NCBI GenBank assembly: GCA_040881685.1
Contig: JBBECS010000009.1
Location: 1 to 41,325 of the forward strand
DNA: 41,325 bases
Origin: Acidimicrobiia bacterium
GTDB taxonomy: Bacteria; Actinomycetota; Acidimicrobiia; IMCC26256; PALSA-555
Direction of reading: 5' to 3'
In this document: in pieces, positions 33,367 to 41,325 of the stretch
How positions within the stretch are numbered: position 1 is the stretch's first letter
Layout of the letters: each line of letters opens with the position of its first letter
Made by a program: the position numbers and the translations under genes
Notes under the pieces: generated by a model
Database searches by the model: none
Seen by the model: the letters and a program-made list of their open reading frames with translations, nothing else
What the model was told of the DNA's origin: nothing

Positions 33367-33395
33367 CACCTGGTGCTCCGTCACCACATGGTGAC
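33367..33395. promoter_or_regulatory. candidate operator: two CACC/GGTG palindromes between divergent glycan genes
   Basis: CACCTGGTG (33367-33375) and GTCACCACATGGTGAC (33380-33395) are both inverted repeats of the same TGGTG half-site. They sit upstream of the -10 at 33408 and within the leader and promoter zone of the opposite gene. This is the layout of a shared operator for a dimeric regulator, but no regulator gene is adjacent. Confidence 0.4.
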
Positions 33396-33407
33396 AACCT
33401 CGGCCTG

Positions 33408-33413
33408 TAGTCT
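33408..33413 (+). promoter_or_regulatory. -10 element for the three-domain glycosyltransferase
   Basis: TAGTCT would place transcript start near 33420, giving a leader of about 20 bases before the ATG at 33441. No clear ribosome site is seen in that leader. Confidence 0.35.
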
Positions 33414-33440
33414 CGCGCCGGGCAGACACGCCCATAGACG

Positions 33441-36320
33441 ATGAGTTCTCCCACGACTTCTCGCCGGCTGGTGCTCGTCGCACCCGCACTCGACGCCCGC
33501 TCCGACGATGTCGATCGGCGCAGCCGAACACTCGACTTCGTACGACGCGTCGACGACTTGCTGCCCGATGTCGAGAAAGTCGTGGCGTCGTTCAATCCAG
33601 CTGACGCGCTCGCCGACACCCCAGCGCGCGTGATTGCCGCGACCGACAAAGGCTCACTGATCGCCGCTGCCTTCGCAGCCGATGCGGTGATCATCGGCCC
33701 GATGTGCTTCACGAACGAGTCGATCGACAACTCTGGCGACGGCGACCTAGTCGGTGAGGATGCGTCGGGCGTGGCGTTTGCGGCCGGGCTCGCATGCGTT
33801 GCCGCGATCGTGGACCGCCCGCTCTGGGTTCTCGGCGCATCGATCGGTGACGTGTCTGCGGAGCCAAGCCGTGGACTCGCGCGGGCCGTCTTCGAGCTGG
33901 CAACAGTCGTGAGCGTCGTCGACGACGCGTCGAGGTCAGCCGTCGAGGCGCTCGGAGCGAGAGCCGACACCGTGCACATCGGCGAGCCGAAGCACCTCGC
34001 ATTGGCACCCGAGTCCAACGCGACGACGCCGCGGTCTCCCGAGACGCTCGCATTGGTCGGGCGGCTGAGTCCGAGCGTGCACCGCCAGCTGTGGCTCCGC
34101 CACCAGGAGCTCGAGCATGAGCTGGCGCGCCGCGGGCGGGCAATCCGTGACCGCGATGGGGTCATCCGCCGCCGCGAGGATGACATCGCGGCGCTCCGCG
34201 TCGAGGCCGCACGCAAGGAGGCCGAGCTCGAAGCTCGAGGCCTCGCGGCGATCGAGACCGAGCTCACGGAGATCAAGGGATCACGCGCGTGGCGGGCCGT
34301 GGACCGGTACCGGCTGCTGCGGGCCCGTGTACGCGCGTTCCGGGCCATACGGCGTCGGCTCACCGAGCCCGCACGACCGCCCACGCCACTTCAATCGGCT
34401 TCACCGCTGCGGACACATCGGGCTGCCAAGCATGATGTGGTCTGCCTCTCGATCATCGACTGGGACTCGCGCTGGCAGCGGCCCCAGCAGATCGCCTCGA
34501 AGTTCGCCGACAATGGCCACCGCGTCTTCTACGTGCGGATGTCGGGTTTCCTCCCGCCGGGGGAGCGCGCGTACGAGCTGGCTGAGCTGCGCGAGAAAGT
34601 GTGGGGCGTCACCGTCACCACCCGCATGCACCCGCGCGTGTACGAGCAGCCGATCGATCCGACGATCGCGAGCGCGGTGGCCGACTCGCTCGCCGCGCTC
34701 CGTTCCGAGCACGACATCTCGCTCGCGGTGGCACTTGTGCAGATCCCGACGTGGCGGCCGGTCGCGGCCCTCGTGCGCCAGCGATTCGGCTGGAACGTCG
34801 TGTACGACTGCATGGACGAGTGGAGCGGGTTCCCGGGCATCTCCGAATCGGTGATCGACGAAGAGACGAGCCTCGCGGCCTCCGCCGACATCGTGGTCGT
34901 GAGTGGCAAGCGGCTGCTCGAGAAATGGGCTGCCGCCGGACCACCGGTGGTGCTCGCCCGGAACGCGACCGACTTCGACCGCTTCGCCAGTGACCCCGGG
35001 CCGTCCGAGCTGGATGACGTCGATGGGCCCGTAATCGGATACTTCGGTGCCATCTCCGAGTGGCTTGACCTCGGACTGGTGGCCTGGGCCGCGCGTGAGC
35101 GACCGGCGTACACGTTCGTGCTCGTCGGCGCGCCTGAGATCGACGTGCGCGCGGTCAAGAAGCTCCCGAACGTGCGCCTGTTGGGTCAGCGCCCGTACGA
35201 GGAGATCCCCGCCCACCTCGCTCGCTTCGACGTGTGTATCATCCCGTTCCTCGTTAACGACATCACCGCAGCCACCGACCCGGTGAAGTTCTACGAGTAC
35301 CTCAGTGGCGGGAAGCCGGTCGTGTCGACCTGGATGCCCGAGCTCGAGGCCTATGCAGAGCACGTCTCGCTGGCCCGGAATCGCGACCAGTTCCTCTCTT
35401 TTATAGACGCTGCCGTGACCGAAGACGATGTTGCCAAGCGCGACGGTCGCATCGACGTCGCTCGGGCCAACGACTGGCAGGCGCGCTACGAGGTCATCGA
35501 GAGCGCGATCGCAGAGGTACTGGGAATGCTCAGCATCGTCGTGGTCACGTACGGCAACTTCGAGCTCAATCGACAGTGCATCGAGAGCGTGCTCGTGAAC
35601 ACGACCCATCCGAGCTTCGAGCTGATCGTTGTCGACAACGCATCGGGCGACGCGACTCCCGAGTACCTCCGGCAATGCGCAGTCAACGACGACCGGGTTC
35701 GTGTCGTGATCAATGACGACAACGTGGGCTTCGCGGCCGGGGTGAACCAAGGACTCGCGCTCGCTCGCGGCGATGTAATCGTGATCCTCAACAACGACAC
35801 CGTGGTGCCGAGTGGTTGGCAAGCACCTCTCTTGCGACATCTCGAGGACACAGACGTTGGTCTTGTCGTAGCGAGTACCAACTCCTCGGGCAACGAATCG
35901 AGGATCCCGGTGTCGTACACGGATCTCGATGAGATGGAGGAGTTCGCGGTGCAGCGTCGACGTGCGCATGACGGCCGATCCTTCGACATCCGCGTCGCGG
36001 CGATGTATTGCGTGGCCCTGCGCCGTGATGTGTTCGAGGGCGTCGGCCCCCTCGACGAGCGCTTCGGTGTCGGGTGGTTCGAGGACGACGATTACTCACA
36101 CCGAACGCGGCTCGCCGGCTACCGGGTGATCTGCGCCGAAGATGCGTTCGTCCACCATGTCGGACAAGCTGCGTTCCAGCTGCTCCCGTCAGGTGATCTC
36201 GAAGCGCTCTGGGACGCCAACCAGCAGCGCTTCGAGGAGAAGTGGGCCACAAGATGGGAGCCCCACACGCTGCGGCCCGAGCTTGCCGACGTCCAGCCAG
36301 AGCGACACCCGCCCGACTGA
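33441..36320 (+). CDS. multidomain glycosyltransferase (pyruvyltransferase-like - GT4 - GT2)
   Basis: This 959-residue protein joins three parts in one frame. Residues 1 to about 215 resemble a worn polysaccharide pyruvyltransferase fold (ADAVIIGPMCF, PLWVLGASIGD, VVSVVDDASRSAVEALG). Residues about 215-310 are coiled coil ending in the SRAWRAVDRYRLLRAR motif seen in other surface glycosyltransferases. Residues about 330-690 are a GT4-like domain (IIDWDSRWQRPQQIASKF, YDCMDEWSGFPG, FYEYLSGGKPVV). Residues 696-930 are a GT2 domain (MLSIVVVTYGNFELN, VVDNASGD, NVGFAAGVNQG, ILNNDTVVP). The GT2 part opens with an internal ATG at 35526 behind an AGAGG, so a free GT2 could also be made. It probably builds two linkages of a surface glycan. 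Confidence 0.82.
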   Translation: MSSPTTSRRLVLVAPALDARSDDVDRRSRTLDFVRRVDDLLPDVEKVVASFNPADALADTPARVIAATDKGSLIAAAFAADAVIIGPMCFTNESIDNSGDGDLVGEDASGVAFAAGLACVAAIVDRPLWVLGASIGDVSAEPSRGLARAVFELATVVSVVDDASRSAVEALGARADTVHIGEPKHLALAPESNATTPRSPETLALVGRLSPSVHRQLWLRHQELEHELARRGRAIRDRDGVIRRREDDIAALRVEAARKEAELEARGLAAIETELTEIKGSRAWRAVDRYRLLRARVRAFRAIRRRLTEPARPPTPLQSASPLRTHRAAKHDVVCLSIIDWDSRWQRPQQIASKFADNGHRVFYVRMSGFLPPGERAYELAELREKVWGVTVTTRMHPRVYEQPIDPTIASAVADSLAALRSEHDISLAVALVQIPTWRPVAALVRQRFGWNVVYDCMDEWSGFPGISESVIDEETSLAASADIVVVSGKRLLEKWAAAGPPVVLARNATDFDRFASDPGPSELDDVDGPVIGYFGAISEWLDLGLVAWAARERPAYTFVLVGAPEIDVRAVKKLPNVRLLGQRPYEEIPAHLARFDVCIIPFLVNDITAATDPVKFYEYLSGGKPVVSTWMPELEAYAEHVSLARNRDQFLSFIDAAVTEDDVAKRDGRIDVARANDWQARYEVIESAIAEVLGMLSIVVVTYGNFELNRQCIESVLVNTTHPSFELIVVDNASGDATPEYLRQCAVNDDRVRVVINDDNVGFAAGVNQGLALARGDVIVILNNDTVVPSGWQAPLLRHLEDTDVGLVVASTNSSGNESRIPVSYTDLDEMEEFAVQRRRAHDGRSFDIRVAAMYCVALRRDVFEGVGPLDERFGVGWFEDDDYSHRTRLAGYRVICAEDAFVHHVGQAAFQLLPSGDLEALWDANQQRFEEKWATRWEPHTLRPELADVQPERHPPD

Positions 36321-36342
36321 GCTGAACACCTCCAAACCCCCG

Positions 36343-37410
36343 CTACTCAGCGGCGACGGGGATGGTGGTGCGGGCTGGGCGGGCGTGGGCGCCGTTGGCG
36401 TCCACGATGAACCGACCTTCACCGGGACCATCGGCCACCGGCATGCCGAGCGCGTCGAGCAGCGCGAGGTCGGCTTCGGCGTCGCGGCCGGTCGTGGTGA
36501 GGTAGTTGCCGACGATCAGCGCGTTGGCACCCGCGAGCAGGCCCATCGCTTGGAGCTCGCCGAGCACGCGCTCACGGCCACCGGCGAGGCGCAGCCACGC
36601 GTCGGGGAGGATCAGTCGGAACAGTGCGATCGCCTGGAGCGCTTCGCGCGGTGACAGCAGCGACTCGTCGGCGAGCGGCGTGCCTGGGCGCGGGTCGAGC
36701 AGGTTGATCGGAACCTCGCACGGGGCGAGCTCGCGGAGCTCGAACGCGAAGTCCACCCGTTGCTCGAGCGTCTCGCCCATCCCGAGGATGCCGCCGCAGC
36801 ACAGCTCCATGCCCGCATCGATCGCCAGGCGGGCCGTCTCGACGCGGTCGTCATATGAATGCGTCGTGCAGATGCGCGGGAACACCTCGCGACACGTCTC
36901 GAGGTTGTGGTTGTAGCGGCGGACGCCGGCAGCGGCGAGCCGGTCGGCCTGCTCTTTGTTGAGCAGCCCCAGCGAGCACGCCACTTCGAGTCCGGTCTCG
37001 TCGTGCACCGCATTCACCGCGTCGATCACCTTGCGCAGCAGCCGCTCCTCAGGACCGCGCACTGCGACCACGATGCAGAACTGCGTGGCCCCCGCGGCGC
37101 GCGTGGCTCGGGCCGCACCGAGAACCTCGTCGAGATCGAGGAACGGATAGACGTCCACGTCGGTGGCGAACCGAGCGGACTGGGAGCAGAACGCGCAGTC
37201 CTCGGGACACGCGCCCGACTTGGCATTGATGAGGCTCTCGAGCTCCACCTCCGGACCGCACCACTCGAGACGGACGCGGTGTGCCAGTGCGACCACGTCG
37301 GGCATCCGGTCGAGAGGAATCGCCGCGACCGCACCGGCTTCGGCGCGCGTGAGGCGTCGGCGCTCGTCCAGCAGCGCATGCTCGGCGACCGCGAGGGCAG
37401 CTTCAGGCAC
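36343..37410 (-). CDS. bioB: biotin synthase
   Basis: This 355-residue radical SAM enzyme inserts sulfur into dethiobiotin. The 4Fe-4S cysteines are Cys68, Cys72 and Cys75 in SGACPEDCAFCSQSARF. Downstream are VACSLGLLNKEQ, RYNHNLETCREVF, the second-cluster region LCCGGILGMGET and INLLDPRPGTPL, all of BioB type. The GTG at 37410 follows TACGCT by six bases. The longer frame runs into the divergent amine oxidase and is a shadow. No other biotin gene is in view, so bioB stands alone here. It ends 22 bases from the opposing glycosyltransferase gene. Confidence 0.93.
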   Translation of the reverse strand: MPEAALAVAEHALLDERRRLTRAEAGAVAAIPLDRMPDVVALAHRVRLEWCGPEVELESLINAKSGACPEDCAFCSQSARFATDVDVYPFLDLDEVLGAARATRAAGATQFCIVVAVRGPEERLLRKVIDAVNAVHDETGLEVACSLGLLNKEQADRLAAAGVRRYNHNLETCREVFPRICTTHSYDDRVETARLAIDAGMELCCGGILGMGETLEQRVDFAFELRELAPCEVPINLLDPRPGTPLADESLLSPREALQAIALFRLILPDAWLRLAGGRERVLGELQAMGLLAGANALIVGNYLTTTGRDAEADLALLDALGMPVADGPGEGRFIVDANGAHARPARTTIPVAAE

Positions 37411-37416
37411 GGCCGC

Positions 37417-37422
37417 AGCGTA
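37417..37422 (-). promoter_or_regulatory. leaderless -10 element for bioB
   Basis: TACGCT on the minus strand, six bases before the GTG at 37410. Confidence 0.45.
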
Positions 37423-37468
37423 GAGGGTTCGCCCTCTGGTGAGCAGGCGAGCGGGCCCGAAGGGTCGG

Positions 37469-37485
37469 GGTCGGGTACCCCGACC
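37469..37485. repeat. hairpin between bioB and the amine oxidase
   Basis: GGTCGGG and CCCGACC arms around TAC. It lies between two divergent leaderless promoters, so it is not placed as a terminator. The core resembles the first palindrome at 27768-27790 (G-rich arm, TA in the loop, C-rich arm). Confidence 0.4.
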
Positions 37486-37506
37486 ACGAGCGAGCGCGAC
37501 CAAACC

Positions 37507-37512
37507 TAGGGT
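37507..37512 (+). promoter_or_regulatory. leaderless -10 element for the amine oxidase
   Basis: TAGGGT is followed by CACGCC and the ATG at 37519. Confidence 0.5.
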
Positions 37513-37518
37513 CACGCC

Positions 37519-38876
37519 ATGGCTGAGCGTGTCGACGCCGATGTGTGTGTGGTGGGGGCAGGAATCGCCGGGTTGATCGCGGCACGCGACCTCGTGGCCG
37601 CCGGCCGCGAGGTGATCGTCCCCGAGGCGCGCGACCGGGTGGGCGGCCGGGTGTGGAACCACTCTCTTGCCGACGGCACGGTCGTGGAGCTGGGCGGTCA
37701 GTGGCTCGGGCCCACGCAACTGCGCATGGAGCGTCTCGTTCGTGACCTCGGTCTCGCCACGTTCCCCACCTACGACGAGGGCGAGCACGTCCTGCGCTTC
37801 GGCGGGCGATCGTCTCGCTACCAGGGGACCATCCCCCGCATCAGCCCCGTCGTGCTGGCCGACATGGCCCAGGCGCAGACCCGGTTCGACCGCATGGCCA
37901 AGCGTGTACCGCTCGAGACCCCATGGAACGCGGCGCGGGCCGCTGCCTGGGATGGCCAGACGTTCGACTCGTGGATCGGCCGCAACACGGCCACCCGCGG
38001 CGCGCGCGAGCTGTTCTCGCTCTACGCCAGGGGGTCTTCGCGGCCGAGCCCACCGACTTCTCGCTGCTGCACGCGCTCTTCTACACCGGCTCGGGCGGGG
38101 GAGTGGACGTGATCTCCGGCACCCGCGGTGGCGCGCAGCAGGACCGCGTCGTCGGCGGTTCGCAGCTGGTCCCGTTGGGGCTTGCCGCCGCGCTCGGTGA
38201 ACGAGTCAGGCTCGGCCAGCCGGTGCGGCGGATCGACCACGCAGTCGACCACGTCACGGTGCACGCCGACAGCGTCGAGGTCGCCGCACGACATGCCATT
38301 GTCGCCGTGCCGCCCGCGCTTGCTGCCCGCATCTGGTACGAGCCCGCCCTGCCGCCGGGGCGCGATCAGCTCACGCAACGCCTGCCGATGGGGTCGGTCA
38401 TCAAGTGTCACGCGGTCTACGACGAGCCGTTCTGGCGGGCAGACGGCCTCACCGGCCAGGCCACTGGCGATCGCGGCCCCGTGAAGATCGTGTTCGACAA
38501 CTCGCCCCCGTCGGGTGCCCCCGGAGTGCTGTTGGCCTTCCTCGAGGCCGCGCACGCCCGAACGTTGGGCCGCCTGCCGGCTGACGAACGTCGGGCGGCG
38601 GTCCTTGCTTCGCTGGCGGAGTTCTTCGGACCGCGAGCCGCGACGCCGATCGACTACGTGGATCTCGACTGGTCGGCCGAAGAGTGGACACGCGGTTGCT
38701 ACGGGGCTCACTTCCCGACCGGGGTGTGGACCCAGTTCGGGCTCGCGTTGCGCACCCCCGTGGGCCGATTGCACTGGGCCGGAACCGAGACCGCGTCGGT
38801 GTGGAACGGCTACATGGACGGCGCGGCCCAATCAGGGGAACGGGCCGCCGGAGAGGTGCTCGTCCCCGGCGCCTAG
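37519..38876 (+). pseudogene. flavin monoamine oxidase family protein, broken by a one-base frameshift
   Basis: Two overlapping frames together spell one FAD-dependent amine oxidase of about 452 residues. The first has the FAD-binding GAGIAGLIAARDL and EARDRVGGR and is in frame to ELFSLYAR; the second carries on with GVFAAEPTDFSLLHALFY and ends with the FAD signature WAGTETASVWNGYMDGA. The break falls in a run of five G at 38030-38034. One more G would restore a single frame and make the length a multiple of three. Read as it stands, the first frame stops at 38112 after unrelated residues. The indel may be a sequencing or assembly error, a true recent mutation, or slippage. Similarity along both parts is otherwise intact. 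The usual hydrophobic residue before EARDRVGGR is Pro here. Confidence 0.85.
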
Positions 38877-38908
38877 GTGCCCCGATCGCCTGTTCACGGG
38901 AAGCGAGA

Positions 38909-39367
38909 ATGGGGCATAACGACGCGTATGCGATCGGTGCCCGAAGGGTGCAGCAGGTGATGACCCAGCAGGTGAGCCAGGAGCTGGCCGCGGTGGACGT
39001 CAGCCCGGCTCGAGCTCGCTCGATCGTCCGCCGCATGCTGGCCGTGTGGGACGCCGACGACGAGGTTCGCCTCACGGAGTTGCTCACCAGCGAGCTCGTC
39101 ACCAACGCAGTTCGGCATGCCGCGACCGAGATCATGCTGCGAGTGGCGGTCGACGCCCGGACGGTCCGGGTCGAGGTCACCGATACCGGCAAGACCATGC
39201 CGGTGCTCACGCAGACGCCCGATGTCGGTGGCTATGGTCTGCGGATCGTCGATCAGCTGGCTGCCCGCTGGGGTGTCGATCCGATCCCGAACGACGGCAA
39301 GACGGTGTGGTTCGAGGTGGATCTCAAAGGTCACGAGGCCGGAACGCGCGTCACCACTCGTCCGTAG
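38909..39367 (+). CDS. ATP-binding regulatory protein (HATPase_c, anti-sigma factor kinase type)
   Basis: This 152-residue protein has only the GHKL ATPase domain: the N box ELLTSELVTNAVRHA (about residues 54-68), VEVTDTGKTMP and the lid GGYGLRIVDQLAARWGV. This is the pattern of RsbW/SpoIIAB-like regulators in actinobacteria. Its usual partners would be a sigma factor or anti-anti-sigma protein, and neither is nearby. The ATG at 38909 has GGGAAG about seven bases upstream; a later ATG at 38959 would still keep the N box. The gene's TAG stop is also the first half of the TAGACT -10 of the next gene. Confidence 0.83.
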   Translation: MGHNDAYAIGARRVQQVMTQQVSQELAAVDVSPARARSIVRRMLAVWDADDEVRLTELLTSELVTNAVRHAATEIMLRVAVDARTVRVEVTDTGKTMPVLTQTPDVGGYGLRIVDQLAARWGVDPIPNDGKTVWFEVDLKGHEAGTRVTTRP

Positions 39368-39370
39368 ACT
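39365..39370 (+). promoter_or_regulatory. leaderless -10 element for the aldehyde dehydrogenase
   Basis: TAGACT is followed by GCGCGGC and the ATG at 39378. The TAG is at the same time the stop codon of the upstream gene. Confidence 0.52.
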
Positions 39371-39377
39371 GCGCGGC

Positions 39378-40874
39378 ATGGCGAGCGCGGTGCGGCACAT
39401 CGGCCATTGGATCGACGGGGGCCTGGTCGAGGGGTCGGAGCGCACCGCACCGGTGTTCAATCCGGCGACCGGCGAGCAGACCGCGGCAGTCGCGCTCGCT
39501 TCGGCAGAAGAGGTGGATCGAGCGGTCGCCGTGGCGAGGGCCGCGTCTGCCGGCTGGGGAGCAACGCCCCTGTCGGCCCGCGCCGAGTTGTTGTTCCGGC
39601 TCCGGGAGCTGCTCGACGGCAACCGGAAGGAGCTGGCGTCGGCCGTCAGCGCGGAGCACGGGAAGGTGCTCTCCGACGCCCTGGGGGAGGTCGCCCGCGG
39701 GATCGAGAACGTCGAGTTTGCCTGCGGCATCCCGGTGCTGCTGAAGGGCGGGTTCTCCGAGCAAGCCGCCACCGGCGTCGACGTGTACTCGATCCGCCAG
39801 CCGCTCGGCGTCGTCGCCGGGATCACACCGTTCAACTTCCCGGCGATGGTCCCGCTGTGGATGCTGGCCAACGCCATCGCCTGTGGGAACACGTTCGTGC
39901 TCAAGCCGTCGGAGAAGGACCCTTCGGCGTCCCTGGTGATCGCCGATCTCGTGAAGCGCGCGGGTGTGCCCGACGGGGTGCTCAACGTCGTGATGGGTGA
40001 CGCGGTGGCCGTGAACCGCATCCTCGAGCACCCCGACATCGCCGCGGTGTCCTTCGTGGGCTCCACGCCCGTCGCCCGCCACGTGTACGAGACCGGCACG
40101 CGTCACAACAAACGCGTCCAGGCGCTCGGGGGCGCGAAGAACCACATGGTGGTGCTCCCCGACGCCGACATCGACATGGCGGCCGACGCGGCGATCTCGG
40201 CTGGGTTCGGGTCAGCGGGCCAGCGGTGCATGGCGATCTCGGTGGTGGTCGCTGTCGGCGCGGTCGCCGACGACCTCGTCGCGGCGATCGCCGCGCGCAT
40301 CTCGCAGGTGAAGGTCGGCGCCGGTGACGATCCGTCGGCCGAGATGGGCCCGCTCGTCACGCGCGAGCTGCGGGACCGCGCCGCCGCGTACGTCGAGGGC
40401 GCTGCCGGCGAAGGCGCGACCGTGGTGGTCGACGGGCGATCGAGCGGACCGAGCGGCGACGGGTTCTTCATCGGCTGCTCAGTCGTCGATCACGTGCGGC
40501 CAGGCATGAAGCTGTACGACGACGAGATCTTCGGCCCGGTGCTGTCGGTCGTGCGGGTCGACAGCTACGACGAAGCGATCGGGATGGTCAACGACAACCC
40601 GTACGGCAACGGCGTGGCGATCTTCACTCGCGACGGCGGTGCCGCCCGTCGGTTCCAGTCCGAGGTGCAGGTCGGCATGGTGGGCGTGAACGTGCCGATC
40701 CCGGTGCCGGTCAGCTACTACAGCTTCGGCGGCTGGAAGAGCTCGCTCTTCGGCGACACCCACATCTACGGCCCTGAGGGCATCCACTTCTATACCCGCG
40801 GCAAGGTCGTGACGGCCCGGTGGCCCGACCCCGCGTCATCGCAGATCGACCTCGGCTTCCCGCAGCACCGCTGA
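39378..40874 (+). CDS. mmsA: CoA-acylating methylmalonate-semialdehyde dehydrogenase
   Basis: This 498-residue enzyme converts (methyl)malonate semialdehyde to acetyl- or propionyl-CoA in valine, thymine or inositol breakdown. The catalytic cysteine is Cys284 in GSAGQRCMA, the NAD site is ITPFNFPAMVPLWM with KPSEKDP, and the family-specific ends FVGSTPVARHVYETG, FGGWKSS and YGPEGIHFYTRGKVV are all present. The length is usual for MmsA. The ATG at 39378 is chosen over longer frames because TAGACT lies seven bases before it. The neighbours do not include other valine or inositol genes. Confidence 0.92.
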   Translation: MASAVRHIGHWIDGGLVEGSERTAPVFNPATGEQTAAVALASAEEVDRAVAVARAASAGWGATPLSARAELLFRLRELLDGNRKELASAVSAEHGKVLSDALGEVARGIENVEFACGIPVLLKGGFSEQAATGVDVYSIRQPLGVVAGITPFNFPAMVPLWMLANAIACGNTFVLKPSEKDPSASLVIADLVKRAGVPDGVLNVVMGDAVAVNRILEHPDIAAVSFVGSTPVARHVYETGTRHNKRVQALGGAKNHMVVLPDADIDMAADAAISAGFGSAGQRCMAISVVVAVGAVADDLVAAIAARISQVKVGAGDDPSAEMGPLVTRELRDRAAAYVEGAAGEGATVVVDGRSSGPSGDGFFIGCSVVDHVRPGMKLYDDEIFGPVLSVVRVDSYDEAIGMVNDNPYGNGVAIFTRDGGAARRFQSEVQVGMVGVNVPIPVPVSYYSFGGWKSSLFGDTHIYGPEGIHFYTRGKVVTARWPDPASSQIDLGFPQHR

Positions 40875-40908
40875 CGCATTGTCGGTGTCGCCCGGCCGCT
40901 GGACATGG

Positions 40909-40914
40909 GACACT
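40909..40914 (+). promoter_or_regulatory. possible -10 element for rnpB
   Basis: GACACT lies six bases before the first base of the P1 helix at 40921. The match to TAnnnT is imperfect and no clear -35 is seen, so this is tentative. Confidence 0.3.
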
Positions 40915-40920
40915 GGTGGC

Positions 40921-41322
<402 letters not shown>

Positions 41323-41325
41323 ACT

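Noticed and set aside
34401-35969. Minus-strand open frame of 522 codons
   Set aside because: It is antisense to the GT4 and GT2 domains of the large glycosyltransferase and has no recognisable motif.
36321-36342. Intrinsic terminator between the large glycosyltransferase and bioB
   Set aside because: Only a short CTGAG/CTCAG pairing is present, with no stable stem or U-tract.
38030-38034. Programmed ribosomal frameshift in the amine oxidase
   Set aside because: A five-G run alone is weak evidence, no stimulatory fold is clear, and the family has no known frameshift. A plain indel is simpler, so it is kept only as an alternative.

Overview
The window (41,325 bp, high GC) comes from an actinobacterial chromosome, probably of the class Acidimicrobiia or a near relative. 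That placement is an inference from GC content, GTG/TTG starts, pervasive leaderless promoters of TAnnnT form, a PaaK-type CoA ligase, an AddAB-type nuclease pair and a bacterial type A RNase P RNA. I see no tRNA, rRNA, insertion sequence, integrase, phage gene or CRISPR array. No gene-free stretch exceeds 300 bases.

Left part (1-5183): the start of a small secreted protein, an amidohydrolase, and a divergent unit encoding a PaaK-type ligase, an unrecognised partner protein and an AMP-binding protein that lacks both usual catalytic lysines. This looks like carboxylic-acid activation or catabolism.

Glycan region (5215-19737): a plus-strand pair (a GT2-TPR-methyltransferase fusion and a TylF-type methyltransferase) converges on a tightly packed minus-strand operon. 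That operon runs, in order of transcription: leaderless 13-codon uORF, nucleotide-sugar dehydrogenase, DPM1-like GT2, NAD-dependent epimerase, GT-C-like membrane protein, three tandem PhyH-type dioxygenases and a TylF-type methyltransferase. Beside it lie a divergent SAM methyltransferase and an OafA-like acyltransferase with an SGNH domain. Together they suggest a cell-surface glycan or glycolipid that is oxidised, O-methylated and O-acylated. The three tandem PhyH enzymes inside a sugar operon are the best candidate for an undescribed system here.

Middle part (19752-32254): an acyl-CoA dehydrogenase, a possible 44-residue CxxC protein, addA and addB, a palindrome cluster, a bifunctional penicillin-binding protein, then a unit of zinc-ribbon protein, RNase HI, a small membrane protein and a histidine phosphatase. 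The last set looks like a split version of the RNase H/phosphatase fusion of other actinobacteria.

Right part (32226-41325): UDP-GlcNAc 2-epimerase divergent from a three-domain glycosyltransferase, biotin synthase divergent from a flavin amine oxidase broken by a one-base indel in a G run, an HATPase regulator, methylmalonate-semialdehyde dehydrogenase, and nearly the whole RNase P RNA gene.

A recurring signal helped fix gene starts. At eleven places a TAnnnT hexamer (mostly TAGnnT) lies 6-8 bases before an ATG or GTG, the layout of leaderless transcripts. Several starts chosen here are shorter than the longest open frame because of it.
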